Source of the DNA: VGNY01 sp964549635
GTDB taxonomy: Bacteria > Chloroflexota > Dehalococcoidia > GIF9 > UBA5629
Length of the DNA: 25,277 bases
Reading direction: 5' to 3'
NCBI GenBank assembly: GCA_964549635.1
Contig: CAZJVJ010000016.1
Coordinates: 1 to 25,277, forward strand
Each line of letters starts with the position of its first letter. The first letter of the stretch is position 1. Both the position numbers and the translations under genes were made by a program. The notes below the pieces were generated by a model. That model had not been told where the DNA came from. It ran no database searches and saw only the letters and a program-made list of their open reading frames with translations. Shown here one piece after another: positions 1-7,612 of the stretch.

Positions 1-1
1 G

Positions 2-118
2 GGCATTTATCAAGCCAGAGCCGTAAAAATCGATAACACGGAGAGTTGGACTCCTCCAAATATACCGACAATCGGATCGTACACGAGATATTCGACCGAA
101 TTCGAGCTAGTGCCATAA
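2..118 (+). CDS. Possible 3' end of a truncated CDS
   Basis: One forward frame is open from the left edge for 38 codons and stops with TAA at 116-118; the other two forward frames close within about 36 bases. The translated tail (ending ...YSTEFELVP) is not recognised. A 38-codon open frame at a window edge can occur by chance, so this is only a candidate. The sequence to the left of the window would decide it. Confidence 0.22.
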   Translation, partial: GIYQARAVKIDNTESWTPPNIPTIGSYTRYSTEFELVP

Positions 119-513
119 TGGCTCAATTTTGGGTGATATCAGCTACTGAATTTTTCATGTAAGGTTTGGCGGGCAAAGCGACCTACTGGTAGGGCCTAAA
201 AGCTGCATCAGTATCATTGCGGAAATGGCGAGGTAATTGAAGTAAGTAGTGAAATTTGGAACTGATTGTCCTGCAAAACAGATTGAAGTCAAGAAGGGCA
301 TGATTTAAGACATGCCCCAACCAACATTAAAGGATTTATGGAAGGCCGAATCAAACCGTAATGGAATTGAAAGGAGTAGCCTAGTCACCTGATGGCATGA
401 TAGCCTCTGTGGCACCAGCTTTGGCGCCGGTGGTAACCATGACCAGAGCGCGTTCTTTGTGAGCACTAGCAACGGGCCCACGTTAAACCAGACGGCGCTG
501 ATTGGCCCGTAAT
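119..513. other. Intergenic stretch with no convincing gene
   Basis: I see no gene with a start, ribosome binding site and recognisable product here. A minus-strand frame ending with TAG at 381-383 encodes ...ALVMVTTGAKAGATEAIMPSGD over about 33 codons, but it is interrupted upstream by a TAA (483-485 on the plus strand) and has no start signal. It may be a decayed gene fragment or chance. An open minus-strand frame at 305-538 has no recognisable domain and no Shine-Dalgarno site. Confidence 0.4.
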
Positions 514-543
514 TTGACACATAAATCTGCATTATCACATAAT
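514..543 (+). promoter_or_regulatory. Promoter for the HAD hydrolase gene
   Basis: TTGACA at 514-519, an 18-bp spacer and CATAAT at 538-543 match the housekeeping sigma consensus closely. The expected start site near 550 leaves only about 5 nt before the ATG at 555, so the transcript would have almost no leader; no Shine-Dalgarno sequence precedes the ATG. Confidence 0.6.
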
Positions 544-554
544 TCTATTCTGTC

Positions 555-1250
555 ATGGTCAAAGCTGTTTTCTTTGATTTCTACAATACTCTAGCCACTC
601 ACCACCCGCCTAGAGAAAGGGCTTGGGCTGATGCCTGCCGGGAGTTCGGTATAAAGGTAGAAACAAAGGCGCTTTTTCAGTCCTTGCCCGCAGCCGATAT
701 GTACTGGCGCAATGAGAACTCTCGCTCGCCGATAGACAGAAAGCCTCCGGAAGAAAAAATCAATTTCTATGCTGAATATGCCACCAGGATTCTACGGGGG
801 GCAGGTGTGGAGGTAAACCGGGAGACAGCTTTAGGAATACTAGCAAAACTCCGCCAGTATAACTGGACATATAAGGTCTATGATGATACATTACCTATCC
901 TGCAGGAGCTACAGGACCGCGGTCTGGTCATGGGGCTTATATCCAACGTGGCCCAGGATATGGAGCCAGTTTACACAGAGCTGGGGCTGCAGCCATATCT
1001 GACTTTCAAAGTGACCTCCTCTGAAGTGGGTTGCGACAAGCCACAGCCCGGGATATTTCAAGCGGCGCTTAGGAAGGCCGGTGTTCGACCTGAAGAGGCG
1101 CTGTACGTTGGCGACCAGTATGAATTAGACATCATTGGTGCTAGAGGGGTAGGCATGAAAGCTGTGCTTATTGACCGCAACAACTATTTCACCCACATCA
1201 CGGATTGCCCCCGCGTCTGTAGCCTCATCGAAATAACGAAATACATTTAG
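555..1250 (+). CDS. HAD-superfamily hydrolase with a DxY nucleophile motif
   Basis: A 231-residue haloacid dehalogenase-fold hydrolase, probably cytoplasmic. Motif I is DFYNT, with nucleophile Asp8; the residue two positions on is Tyr10 where phosphatases usually have Asp. Motif II is Ser130-Asn131, motif III Lys162 (GCDKPQPG) and motif IV GDQYELD with Asp187 and Asp192. The helical cap lies between about residues 15 and 100. DxY is the pattern of L-2-haloacid dehalogenases, whereas GDxxxxD in motif IV is phosphatase-like, so the substrate cannot be called. The gene has its own promoter, starts at ATG 555 without a clear ribosome binding site, and ends 4 nt from the stop codon of the convergent DUF89 gene. 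The family is certain; the reaction is not. Confidence 0.88.
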   Translation: MVKAVFFDFYNTLATHHPPRERAWADACREFGIKVETKALFQSLPAADMYWRNENSRSPIDRKPPEEKINFYAEYATRILRGAGVEVNRETALGILAKLRQYNWTYKVYDDTLPILQELQDRGLVMGLISNVAQDMEPVYTELGLQPYLTFKVTSSEVGCDKPQPGIFQAALRKAGVRPEEALYVGDQYELDIIGARGVGMKAVLIDRNNYFTHITDCPRVCSLIEITKYI

Positions 1251-1254
1251 CTTT

Positions 1255-2091
1255 CTATCGCAACATGGCAACATAGCTATTCAGCGTTACTCCGAGTGAA
1301 TCAGCTACCGGCTGGCATTTTGCCCTAAGACAATGGAGCACTCTGCCTTCCGCCGGGATTTCGGACAAAGACTCATAGTATCCCATACCCTTGGCGAATA
1401 TGAGGTCTGCGGATTCAAATGCTTGTCTAAACTCTGCTGAAGCGATAGAAAGGTCTATCCCTGGAGTGGCTGTCCCTGTTGTCATCACCTCACCAAGCTC
1501 ATCTTCCACACCGGCACGCATGATGTCATCCAGCGTAAGGTCATCTTGGACCGGTGCAGCTTTGACCACGTAGATAACGCGGGCTTGCCGCCGCATCCAT
1601 CTCAATAAAGGCAAATCGAAGAATACCTCGCCAGCATTGTCCGCCAGATACAAGACCTTGCTTGCATGTCCGAGCTTAGCTTCAAACCTTTCTGAATCGT
1701 CAATAACAAAATCCACCTGTCCTTTCATGTCTCCTTCTATCACCTCAATCGGCCTGAAAAAATCTATGGTGTTCCCCAGAGCTGCAAATTTTAGGTAGTC
1801 TTTGAAGCTGCTATTTTTAGGCCACATCTGCTTCGATAAATCACGGGCGAGGAGAATCTCTTTGTCCTTCAATGCCCGGTAAGGGTCAGGATTTTGGGTT
1901 ACTTCCTTTATGGTATCGTGAATTTTGGTAGCAATAACAATGGACACTTTATCATAAGAGAAGTTCTCTTTGAGCGTTTTGAGGCCTTTTTCTATAGCTT
2001 TACTTCTGACCTGCTCATGGCTTGTCGCCAGCCTGGCGGCTTGATATGCCAGCCTCTGCAGGCACTCATAGCAATCCTTCGATGCCTTCAT
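1255..2091 (-). CDS. DUF89 / ARMT1-like damage-control phosphatase
   Basis: A 278-residue protein of the DUF89 family, metal-dependent phosphatases thought to remove damaged or surplus phosphometabolites. Seen in the sequence: an N-terminal CYEC pair (Cys7, Cys10) typical of the prokaryotic subgroup, GNTID at 106-110, the active-site stretch LADNAGEVFFD (Asp151, Asn152, Glu155, Asp159), KGMGYYES from Lys234 and Lys258 in LRAKCQPVA. Length fits the AF1104-like subgroup. The start is ATG 2089-2091, preceded by a weak GGAAAG site. It converges on the HAD gene with 4 nt between stops and diverges from the TGS GTPase. Substrate is unknown; family assignment is confident. Confidence 0.88.
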   Translation of the reverse strand: MKASKDCYECLQRLAYQAARLATSHEQVRSKAIEKGLKTLKENFSYDKVSIVIATKIHDTIKEVTQNPDPYRALKDKEILLARDLSKQMWPKNSSFKDYLKFAALGNTIDFFRPIEVIEGDMKGQVDFVIDDSERFEAKLGHASKVLYLADNAGEVFFDLPLLRWMRRQARVIYVVKAAPVQDDLTLDDIMRAGVEDELGEVMTTGTATPGIDLSIASAEFRQAFESADLIFAKGMGYYESLSEIPAEGRVLHCLRAKCQPVADSLGVTLNSYVAMLR

Positions 2092-2252
2092 GCGTGATTC
2101 TTTCCGTCTTCAGTAGCTGACATATTCACACAGACATCAGAATAGGCAAAAGCCAAGTTTCACGATTGCAGTCCTAGCACAGCTAGATATTGTGCTATAT
2201 GTCCCATATTCTACCAGAAAGGTGGAGCAGTTTAATTACACCTTCGAATTTA

Positions 2253-2261
2253 TGCTAAAAT
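2253..2261 (+). promoter_or_regulatory. Extended -10 promoter of the TGS GTPase gene
   Basis: TGC followed by TAAAAT (2253-2261) forms an extended -10 element in an AT-rich stretch; the -35 region is poor, as is usual with extended -10 promoters. Transcription from about 2268 would start downstream of the upstream ATG at 2192 and supports the GTG at 2291 as the real start. Confidence 0.45.
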
Positions 2262-2290
2262 TTAATTTAACACAGGCAGGTGTTGACTCC

Positions 2291-3268
2291 GTGCCAGCTA
2301 ATTTACCCCCTCAATATTTTGAGGCTGAAAAAAGGTACAGGACGGCCAAGACTCCAGAGGAAAAAATCGAGGCTCTGGAGGCAATGCTGGCCATTATGCC
2401 CAAACATAAGGGTACAGACAGACTGCACGGTGATTTGCGCAGAAAAATCGCCAAGCTCACTGAAGAAGCTGAGAAAAAGGCTGCGATTAGCCGGGCCAGC
2501 TTTTATATCAGAAAAGAAGGTGCCGGGCAGGTAGTTCTTATAGGTGTACCTAACGCCGGTAAGTCACAATTGCTGGCTGCCCTGACCGAAGCGTCTCCCG
2601 AAATAGCCGCTTACCCCTTTACTACAAGGAGCCCAAACGTGGGGATGATGAAATTTGAAAATATTCAAATCCAGCTTGTAGATATGCCAGCAGTGACAGG
2701 CAAAGATTCTCGTGTCTGGCTGAACAATGTAGCTAGGAATGCTGACCTTATAGCCATTGTGGTTGACCTGAGCGATAATCCAGCACAGCAGGTACAGACT
2801 ACACTCCAGGAGCTGGAAAAGATAAACATAGTGCCGTCCACGGATAAACCTTCAGAGGCAACTGTAGGCAAGCGCCCCAAAAAAATGCTAATCATAGGAA
2901 ACAAGAATGACCTGGACACATCGGGCGTCGGCTGGGACCAGCTACTCCAGTGCTATAATACCAGTTTCCCCGTGGTTTCTGTATCTGCCACTGAGGGCGA
3001 CAACCTGGAGGCTTTGCAGCAGGCGGTCTTCCAGGCGCTGAATATTATACGAGTCTACACCAAAAGTCCCGGGGCGAAACCAGATTTGACTGACCCGATA
3101 ATCCTTAAAAAGGGTAGCACGGTAAAGGAAGCTGCTGAGGCCATTCATAAGGACTTCAAAGCCAAGATGAAGTACGCTGTAGTCTGGGGCTCAGGGAAAT
3201 TTGATGGCCAGAGAGTCGGACAAGAGCATGTCCTGAAGGACGGCGACATAGTCGAATTTCACATCTAA
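2291..3268 (+). CDS. DRG/Obg-like GTPase with C-terminal TGS domain
   Basis: A predicted 325-residue GTP-binding protein of the DRG-like TRAFAC class, likely linked to ribosomes or translation. Walker A/G1 is GVPNAGKS (residues 85-92), the switch I region is YPFTTRSPNVG (108-118), G3 is DMPA (131-134) instead of the usual DxPG, G4 is NKND (204-207) and G5 SAT (232-234). A basic helical region (about 10-70) precedes the G domain, and a TGS domain covers about 254-325. The open frame extends upstream to an ATG at 2192, but GTG 2291 (MPANLPPQYFEAEKR...) is preferred: the -10 element lies between the two, and conserved sequence begins there. A hairpin terminator follows the stop. Diverges from the DUF89 gene. 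Confidence 0.88.
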   Translation: MPANLPPQYFEAEKRYRTAKTPEEKIEALEAMLAIMPKHKGTDRLHGDLRRKIAKLTEEAEKKAAISRASFYIRKEGAGQVVLIGVPNAGKSQLLAALTEASPEIAAYPFTTRSPNVGMMKFENIQIQLVDMPAVTGKDSRVWLNNVARNADLIAIVVDLSDNPAQQVQTTLQELEKINIVPSTDKPSEATVGKRPKKMLIIGNKNDLDTSGVGWDQLLQCYNTSFPVVSVSATEGDNLEALQQAVFQALNIIRVYTKSPGAKPDLTDPIILKKGSTVKEAAEAIHKDFKAKMKYAVVWGSGKFDGQRVGQEHVLKDGDIVEFHI

Positions 3269-3270
3269 GT

Positions 3271-3303
3271 GAGCCTGGCGCTCCCGGCTCAAGTTTCATT
3301 TTT
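3271..3303 (+). terminator. Rho-independent terminator after the TGS GTPase
   Basis: GAGCC-T-GG, a CGCT loop and CC-C-GGCTC (3271-3290) form a hairpin with one internal mismatch, starting 2 nt after the stop codon. It is followed by a T-rich stretch (3293-3303). Confidence 0.6.
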
Positions 3304-3343
3304 GCCTTGTTTTGGATGTTTTCAGTGAGGCCAAAGCCCGGCA

Positions 3344-4279
3344 TTACTTAATATAAGTCCATAAATCAAAAAGAGCCAGCGCCAGTCCCTCAATGTAAGC
3401 CCTGTTCTCCAGCTTGGAACGCCATCTGTCTGGTATGGCATCAACGCCCAAATAGGCACCAGAAATAGCCCCGGTCATTGCTGCGATAGTGTCAGTATCT
3501 CCACCGAGGCTGACTGCAAACAATATCGCCTCCTCAAAGGAACGATCGTGAGAAAGGAACGCATATATGGCCGTGGGCACAGACTCAAAGGCTTCAATGC
3601 CGTTGCCGAGCTCTGAAACCACTCTGGCCTTGTTTGTCTCAGCCAACAATAGCCTCACCAGCTCCAGTTTCTTTTTATATATTTCATGGTGAACAAACTG
3701 GCTCAGCCCCTGCAGAAATCTTTTCTTATCAAAAGCTGCCGCTGGCTCAAGATGCATAGCTAAAGCAATGGCACCTGCCTGCAAAGCTGCCCCCTCCTTG
3801 CCCAGTTCATGGCTGTGGGTAATACAGCTCGATTGGTAAGCTACCTCCTTCAGCATAGCCGGGTCATTGTGATAAAAGACGCCTACTGGTGCTATTCTCA
3901 TTGCTGAACCGTTGCCAAAAGAGCCACCCGGGTAGACCTTTTGAGACGCCTTGTCCCAACTGTCCCCCGCCTTTATCATCCGAAATACACGCGGTGGACC
4001 TGGACCATAGCCGCGCCACGGCTCACGCTCGTAGTTCCTCACAAAGGTCAAGGCCATATGTTCACCATCAAAACCCCTCCTGGACACCAGCGACTCAGCC
4101 ATTCCTATCATCATGTGGGTATCATCAGTGTAGACTAGGACTTCCCGCTGATTTGCCACAGCTTTAATAGCTTCAGGCTCAGCGCTGTGTCGTCCTTCAA
4201 ATTCGGCACCGACAGCATCCCCTACCGCAGTGCCAACCAGGGCACCCAGAAACTTCAGTCGTTCAATCTTCTTTTGCAT
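3344..4279 (-). CDS. ARH3-like ADP-ribosylglycohydrolase
   Basis: A 311-residue all-helical ADP-ribosylglycohydrolase (DraG/ARH family), which removes ADP-ribose from proteins or related conjugates using two Mg ions. Seen: GTAVGDAVGAEFEGR near the N-terminus, metal ligands in YTDDTHM (Thr51, Asp52, Asp53), GNGSAMRIAPVG (122-133), THSHELGKEG from 154 and the C-terminal metal motif GGDTDTIAAMTG (259-270; Asp261, Asp263, Thr264). This set is closer to ARH3 than to DraG proper, which regulates nitrogenase; no dinitrogenase or DraT gene lies nearby. The start is ATG 4277-4279 with TAGTAT 6 nt upstream and a GGAG too far away (12 nt) to be convincing. Its 3' end faces the TGS GTPase across about 75 bp. 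Confidence 0.9.
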   Translation of the reverse strand: MQKKIERLKFLGALVGTAVGDAVGAEFEGRHSAEPEAIKAVANQREVLVYTDDTHMMIGMAESLVSRRGFDGEHMALTFVRNYEREPWRGYGPGPPRVFRMIKAGDSWDKASQKVYPGGSFGNGSAMRIAPVGVFYHNDPAMLKEVAYQSSCITHSHELGKEGAALQAGAIALAMHLEPAAAFDKKRFLQGLSQFVHHEIYKKKLELVRLLLAETNKARVVSELGNGIEAFESVPTAIYAFLSHDRSFEEAILFAVSLGGDTDTIAAMTGAISGAYLGVDAIPDRWRSKLENRAYIEGLALALFDLWTYIK

Positions 4280-4417
4280 TTCTGTATACTACTCCGGCAG
4301 AGCTTGTAGTTTTAAAAATACTCACTCCATTGTTTTAGCCCTACGAATCCTCCTCATGACCTTTAAGGCTATGATTTTTGTAACTGACCTTTTATGAATT
4401 CCCTTGACAGCTTATTA

Positions 4418-4423
4418 TATACT
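4418..4423 (+). promoter_or_regulatory. -10 element of a likely leaderless promoter
   Basis: TATACT ends 7 nt before the ATG at 4431, so transcription should begin at or next to the start codon. No Shine-Dalgarno sequence is present. The -35 is weak (TGAATT at 4395-4400, 17-bp spacing). TTGACA at 4404-4409 is too close to act as the -35 for this box. Confidence 0.45.
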
Positions 4424-4430
4424 ATGTCGG

Positions 4431-5315
4431 ATGACCGAAATCGTAAACGCCAAGATAACCGAAAGAATAAGCAGACTCAAGGGTGATAGAATCCACGGCG
4501 CTGGCTGGCTCTCGAGACAAAGTATAAACACCTTAAAACTAGCTATAACCGAAAGCCAGGCCCAAACAGTTACCGACTTTGTCCAGGAAGTCGAGATAAT
4601 AGCTGCAGAGCTGATGCAGGCCAGACCAGCCATGATCCCAATAGCTAATTATACCGGTCAATTCCTGCGCGAGATTATTCAAAGGGCTCAACAGGAAAAA
4701 GATTTAAGCTCTCTGAAGAGCTTTGCTGTGGCTAAAGGGGATGAGCTCCTCAAATCTTCAGCAAGGGCTCTCACCAAAGCTGTTGAATATGCGTGCGGGA
4801 CAATCAATGACCTTGATACAGTTATGACCTGCAGCTATAGCTCAACTGTGTGTAAGGTCTTTGAGCAGGCGAAAAAGAAAGGGACTGCATTCAAAGTTAT
4901 GGTGACTGAGTCCAGGTCAGGAGGGCAAGCTTACGGGAAAATCACTGCCGAACAGCTTACAAAACACAATATTCCAGTGGAGGTAATACCTGATGACAGA
5001 ATAAATCTGCGTATAGCCAGAGCCAGTAAGGCACTGGTCGGCGCCGACAGCATAACCGCTGATGGCAACCTCATTAACGGGGTACCAACATCTATAGTGG
5101 CTCAAGCTGCCAACAGGCATAAAATTCCCTTCTACATAGTCTGCGAAACCGCCAAACTGGACACCCAAGGTTTCAGCGACAGGTTACCGGAACTAGAACC
5201 AGGTTTTGATAGAACGCCACTAGACCTGGTTACAGCGATAATAACCGAGAAAGGCACTATGAAGCCGGACCTGGTAATCGCCTACATGGAGGAGATAAGT
5301 CGCCAAACCGGCTAA
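4431..5315 (+). CDS. eIF-2B alpha/beta/delta-like protein, probable sugar-phosphate isomerase
   Basis: A 294-residue protein of the family that includes eIF2B regulatory subunits, methylthioribose-1-phosphate isomerase (MtnA) and ribose-1,5-bisphosphate isomerase. A helical N-terminal half (to about residue 125) is followed by a Rossmann-like half with MTCSYSSTV, a substrate-loop-like ESRSGGQAYG, and GADSITADGNLINGVPT, which holds the Asp conserved in the isomerases. Bacterial members are normally metabolic enzymes, not translation factors. The frame can be extended to TTG 4404, but ATG 4431 is preferred because a -10 box sits 7 nt upstream. The TatD gene follows after 22 nt, so the two are probably co-transcribed. 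The exact substrate cannot be assigned. Confidence 0.82.
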   Translation: MTEIVNAKITERISRLKGDRIHGAGWLSRQSINTLKLAITESQAQTVTDFVQEVEIIAAELMQARPAMIPIANYTGQFLREIIQRAQQEKDLSSLKSFAVAKGDELLKSSARALTKAVEYACGTINDLDTVMTCSYSSTVCKVFEQAKKKGTAFKVMVTESRSGGQAYGKITAEQLTKHNIPVEVIPDDRINLRIARASKALVGADSITADGNLINGVPTSIVAQAANRHKIPFYIVCETAKLDTQGFSDRLPELEPGFDRTPLDLVTAIITEKGTMKPDLVIAYMEEISRQTG

Positions 5316-5337
5316 AGCGCGAATCTGATATGGCTAA

Positions 5338-6132
5338 ATGAAACAGGAAAGTGCATTTAAGATTGTTGACACACATGCCCATCTTGATGAACTGGAAGAC
5401 ATTGAATCAGCGCTCATCAGAGCCAGAGAGGTGGGGGTTATGGCTATTGTTGCTGTCGGCTCAAGCCACCTATCGAACCAGAAAACAATACAAATCTGCA
5501 GAAAGTACCGCAACTTCCTTTATCCCGCTCTAGGTTTGCACCCCTGGGAACTGGGTAATGCAAAGCACAGCGAAATTGACGAAACTATCGAGTTCATTGA
5601 GGAAAGGGCTGCAGACATTGTAGCTTTGGGTGAGATAGGTCTCGATTATGACAAGCGAGTAGTTAAAATGGCCTCGAAAGAACAACAAAAAGAGGTACTG
5701 AAGCGCCTGCTGGCACTGGCCGCGGAATACCAAAAGCCCGTCATTATACACAGTCGCTATGCCTGGAAAGACTGCTTCGAGATTGTGAAGGAAGTTGGCG
5801 TTAAAAGGGCTGTGTTTCACTGGTTTACCGGATTCTCCAGCGTGCTCAAGGACATACTTGATGCTGGCTACCTAATCTCGGCCACTCCAGCGGCGGAGTA
5901 TCATGAAGAGCACAGGCGAGCTATCAAATGTACGCCAGTAGAGAGGCTGCTGTTGGAAACGGATTGCCCCGTAACATATGGCAGAGAAACTAAATATCGT
6001 TCTGAGCCAGCCGACCTATTCAGAAGCCTGAGGGCTGTTGCCGCGCTTAAAGAGGTCAGTGAAGTTGCCATCGCCCTACAGACCACAGATAATGCCAGAG
6101 GCTTCTTTGGAATTGATTTACCAGCAAAATAA
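5338..6132 (+). CDS. TatD-family metal-dependent hydrolase
   Basis: A 264-residue TIM-barrel hydrolase of the TatD family, typically metal-dependent DNases or related phosphoesterases in the cytoplasm. Metal and catalytic residues are visible: THAH (His13, His15), GEIGLDY (Glu99), VIIHSR (His138), FHWFTG (His161) and ETDCP (Asp209). Length is normal for the family. It starts at ATG 5338, 22 nt after the eIF2B-like gene, with no obvious Shine-Dalgarno site, and was probably co-transcribed with it. Substrate (DNA or other) is unproven. Confidence 0.9.
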   Translation: MKQESAFKIVDTHAHLDELEDIESALIRAREVGVMAIVAVGSSHLSNQKTIQICRKYRNFLYPALGLHPWELGNAKHSEIDETIEFIEERAADIVALGEIGLDYDKRVVKMASKEQQKEVLKRLLALAAEYQKPVIIHSRYAWKDCFEIVKEVGVKRAVFHWFTGFSSVLKDILDAGYLISATPAAEYHEEHRRAIKCTPVERLLLETDCPVTYGRETKYRSEPADLFRSLRAVAALKEVSEVAIALQTTDNARGFFGIDLPAK

Positions 6133-6133
6133 A

Positions 6134-6165
6134 TTTTTGCCCGTGCACGGGGAAAAGAGTAAAAT
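6134..6165 (+). promoter_or_regulatory. Promoter with overlapping palindromic operator candidate
   Basis: TTGCCC (6137-6142), a 17-bp spacer and TAAAAT (6160-6165) form a promoter for the nucleotidyltransferase operon. A perfect 12-bp palindrome CCCGTGCACGGG (6140-6151) lies on the -35/spacer and extends, after one mismatched G on each side, into TTTT (left) and AAAA (right). There is no T-run after it, so a terminator for TatD is unlikely and a repressor site is more plausible. Confidence 0.5.
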
Positions 6166-6201
6166 ATCAAAAAGTTTACGCGGGAGAAAGCTGAGGACTC
6201 A

Positions 6202-7245
6202 GTGAAAGCAGTTATCTTGGTCGGCGGTGAAGGCACCAGGCTGAGACCTCTTACTTATGCTGTGGTAAAAGCCATGGTGCCAGTGCTTAATAGACCTTTT
6301 ATCGAGTATGTCATACGTCATCTCAGCAGCCATAATATTAAAGAAATCATTTTAGCCATGGGCTATAAACCTGACTGTATTATAGATTGTTTTGGCGGCG
6401 CCAGCCATCTTGGTGCCACGCTAATCTATAGTGTTGAATCAGAACCATTAGGTACCGCCGGAGCCGTTAAGAATGCCGAGGAACATATAGAAGATACCGT
6501 CTTTGTCCTGAATGGTGACGTCTTTACCGATATAGACTTGAAGGACATGTTACAATTCCACAGGCAAAAAAAGGCCAAAGTGACCATTGCCCTTACACCT
6601 GTAGAAGACCCCACACGATTCGGCGTTGTGGAAATAGACAAGGAGCAGAGGGTCAGGCGCTTTGTGGAAAAACCGAGCCGAGACCAAGTGATGAGCAATG
6701 TGATAAACGCTGGCGTTTACATCCTGGAGGCTGAAGTCGTTAAGGGCATTCCCAAGGGCAAATATTGTATGTTTGAACGGGATGTCTTTCCCGCACTTCT
6801 GGCTAATGGTGAGCCTGTGTATGGCTACACAATCGATACATACTGGATAGATACAGGAACGCCGGAGCAGTATTTAGAGTTGACCCGCGATTTAATGTTT
6901 GGTAGAAGTATTCAGGTTGCGTTTAGGCCAGAGGATATACGCATAAACAAAAAGACTTTTGTACATCCTAATGCCAAGCTAACCGGGCCGATCCTGATAG
7001 ACAGGGATTGTATCATTGGCAAAAATGTCGAGCTTAGAGGGCCTGTGGTCATCGGCGCAGGCTGCTATATACAAGATGGTGCTGTGATAGAAAACTCGGT
7101 CTTATGGCAAAGTGTTACTGTAGGAGAACGAGCCCGGATAAAAGATTGCATTGTGGCTAGCGATAGCCACGTTGATAACAATACTTGTCTGGAATGTGTT
7201 GCCATTAATAAAACGTGTGTCAGGACACACTCTTTGATAAGTTAA
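6202..7245 (+). CDS. NDP-sugar pyrophosphorylase with left-handed beta-helix domain
   Basis: A 347-residue nucleotidyltransferase that joins a sugar-1-phosphate to an NTP to make an NDP-sugar for glycoconjugates. N-terminal signature GGEGTRLRPLT (8-18), KAMVPVLNRP (23-32) and the metal-binding NGD (104-106) define the Rossmann-like catalytic domain (about 1-240). The C-terminal part (about 250-347) shows hexapeptide-type repeats of a left-handed beta-helix. The architecture matches mannose-1-phosphate guanylyltransferase and glucose-1-phosphate thymidylyl/uridylyltransferase relatives; which sugar and base it uses is not evident. The start is GTG 6202 with GAGGA just upstream. Thioredoxin follows after 22 nt and may be read through from this promoter. 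Confidence 0.88.
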   Translation: MKAVILVGGEGTRLRPLTYAVVKAMVPVLNRPFIEYVIRHLSSHNIKEIILAMGYKPDCIIDCFGGASHLGATLIYSVESEPLGTAGAVKNAEEHIEDTVFVLNGDVFTDIDLKDMLQFHRQKKAKVTIALTPVEDPTRFGVVEIDKEQRVRRFVEKPSRDQVMSNVINAGVYILEAEVVKGIPKGKYCMFERDVFPALLANGEPVYGYTIDTYWIDTGTPEQYLELTRDLMFGRSIQVAFRPEDIRINKKTFVHPNAKLTGPILIDRDCIIGKNVELRGPVVIGAGCYIQDGAVIENSVLWQSVTVGERARIKDCIVASDSHVDNNTCLECVAINKTCVRTHSLIS

Positions 7246-7267
7246 GCGAGATAAAGGAGGCTCAAGT

Positions 7268-7612
7268 TTGTCAGAAAACATAGCGAACATAGACCAGAAC
7301 AGCTTTCAAAAGGTTGTTCTGGAATCACAGAAGCCGGTGCTGGTTGACTTCTGGGCACCCTGGTGTGGGCCCTGTCGGGCGGTTGCTCCAATTGTTGAGG
7401 AACTGGCTAAGGAATACAAGGGTAAGGTAGAATTTGCCAAGCTAAATGTTGATGATTCCCCGTTTATAGCCTCAAAATATGGGGTTATGAGCATCCCCAC
7501 CCTGATAGTGTTTAAAGGCGGAAAGCCTATACAACAAGCAGTAGGTTTCCAGCCGAAAGAACAACTAAAGAAGATACTGGACAGGGCACTTACAGACTCG
7601 GATAAGAAATGA
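7268..7612 (+). CDS. trxA: Thioredoxin
   Basis: A 114-residue cytoplasmic thioredoxin with the classic WCGPC active site (Cys33, Cys36), buried Asp27 and cis-Pro77 in SIPT. It starts with TTG at 7268, a rare start supported by an ideal AAAGGAGG Shine-Dalgarno site (ending 7260) 7 nt upstream and by the family's normal N-terminus. Its last codons overlap the CcdA start by 4 nt (ATGA), showing translational coupling. The coupling suggests that this thioredoxin supplies reducing equivalents to CcdA. Confidence 0.95.
   Translation: MSENIANIDQNSFQKVVLESQKPVLVDFWAPWCGPCRAVAPIVEELAKEYKGKVEFAKLNVDDSPFIASKYGVMSIPTLIVFKGGKPIQQAVGFQPKEQLKKILDRALTDSDKK

Noticed and set aside
381..482. Minus-strand fragment ending ...GAKAGATEAIMPSGD
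   Set aside because: Only about 33 codons, a stop just upstream and no ribosome binding site; not enough to call a pseudogene.
3344..4279. DraG-type regulator of nitrogenase
   Set aside because: The motifs fit ARH3-like proteins better and no nif or draT genes are present.
4404..4430. TTG 4404 as start of the eIF2B-like gene, with TTGACA as its -35 box
   Set aside because: The TTG belongs to a promoter-like region, no Shine-Dalgarno site precedes it, and TTGACA has no -10 at the right distance (TATACT is only 8 bp away).
6140..6151. Terminator for tatD
   Set aside because: The palindrome has a 4-nt loop at most and no T-run downstream; it overlaps a promoter instead.
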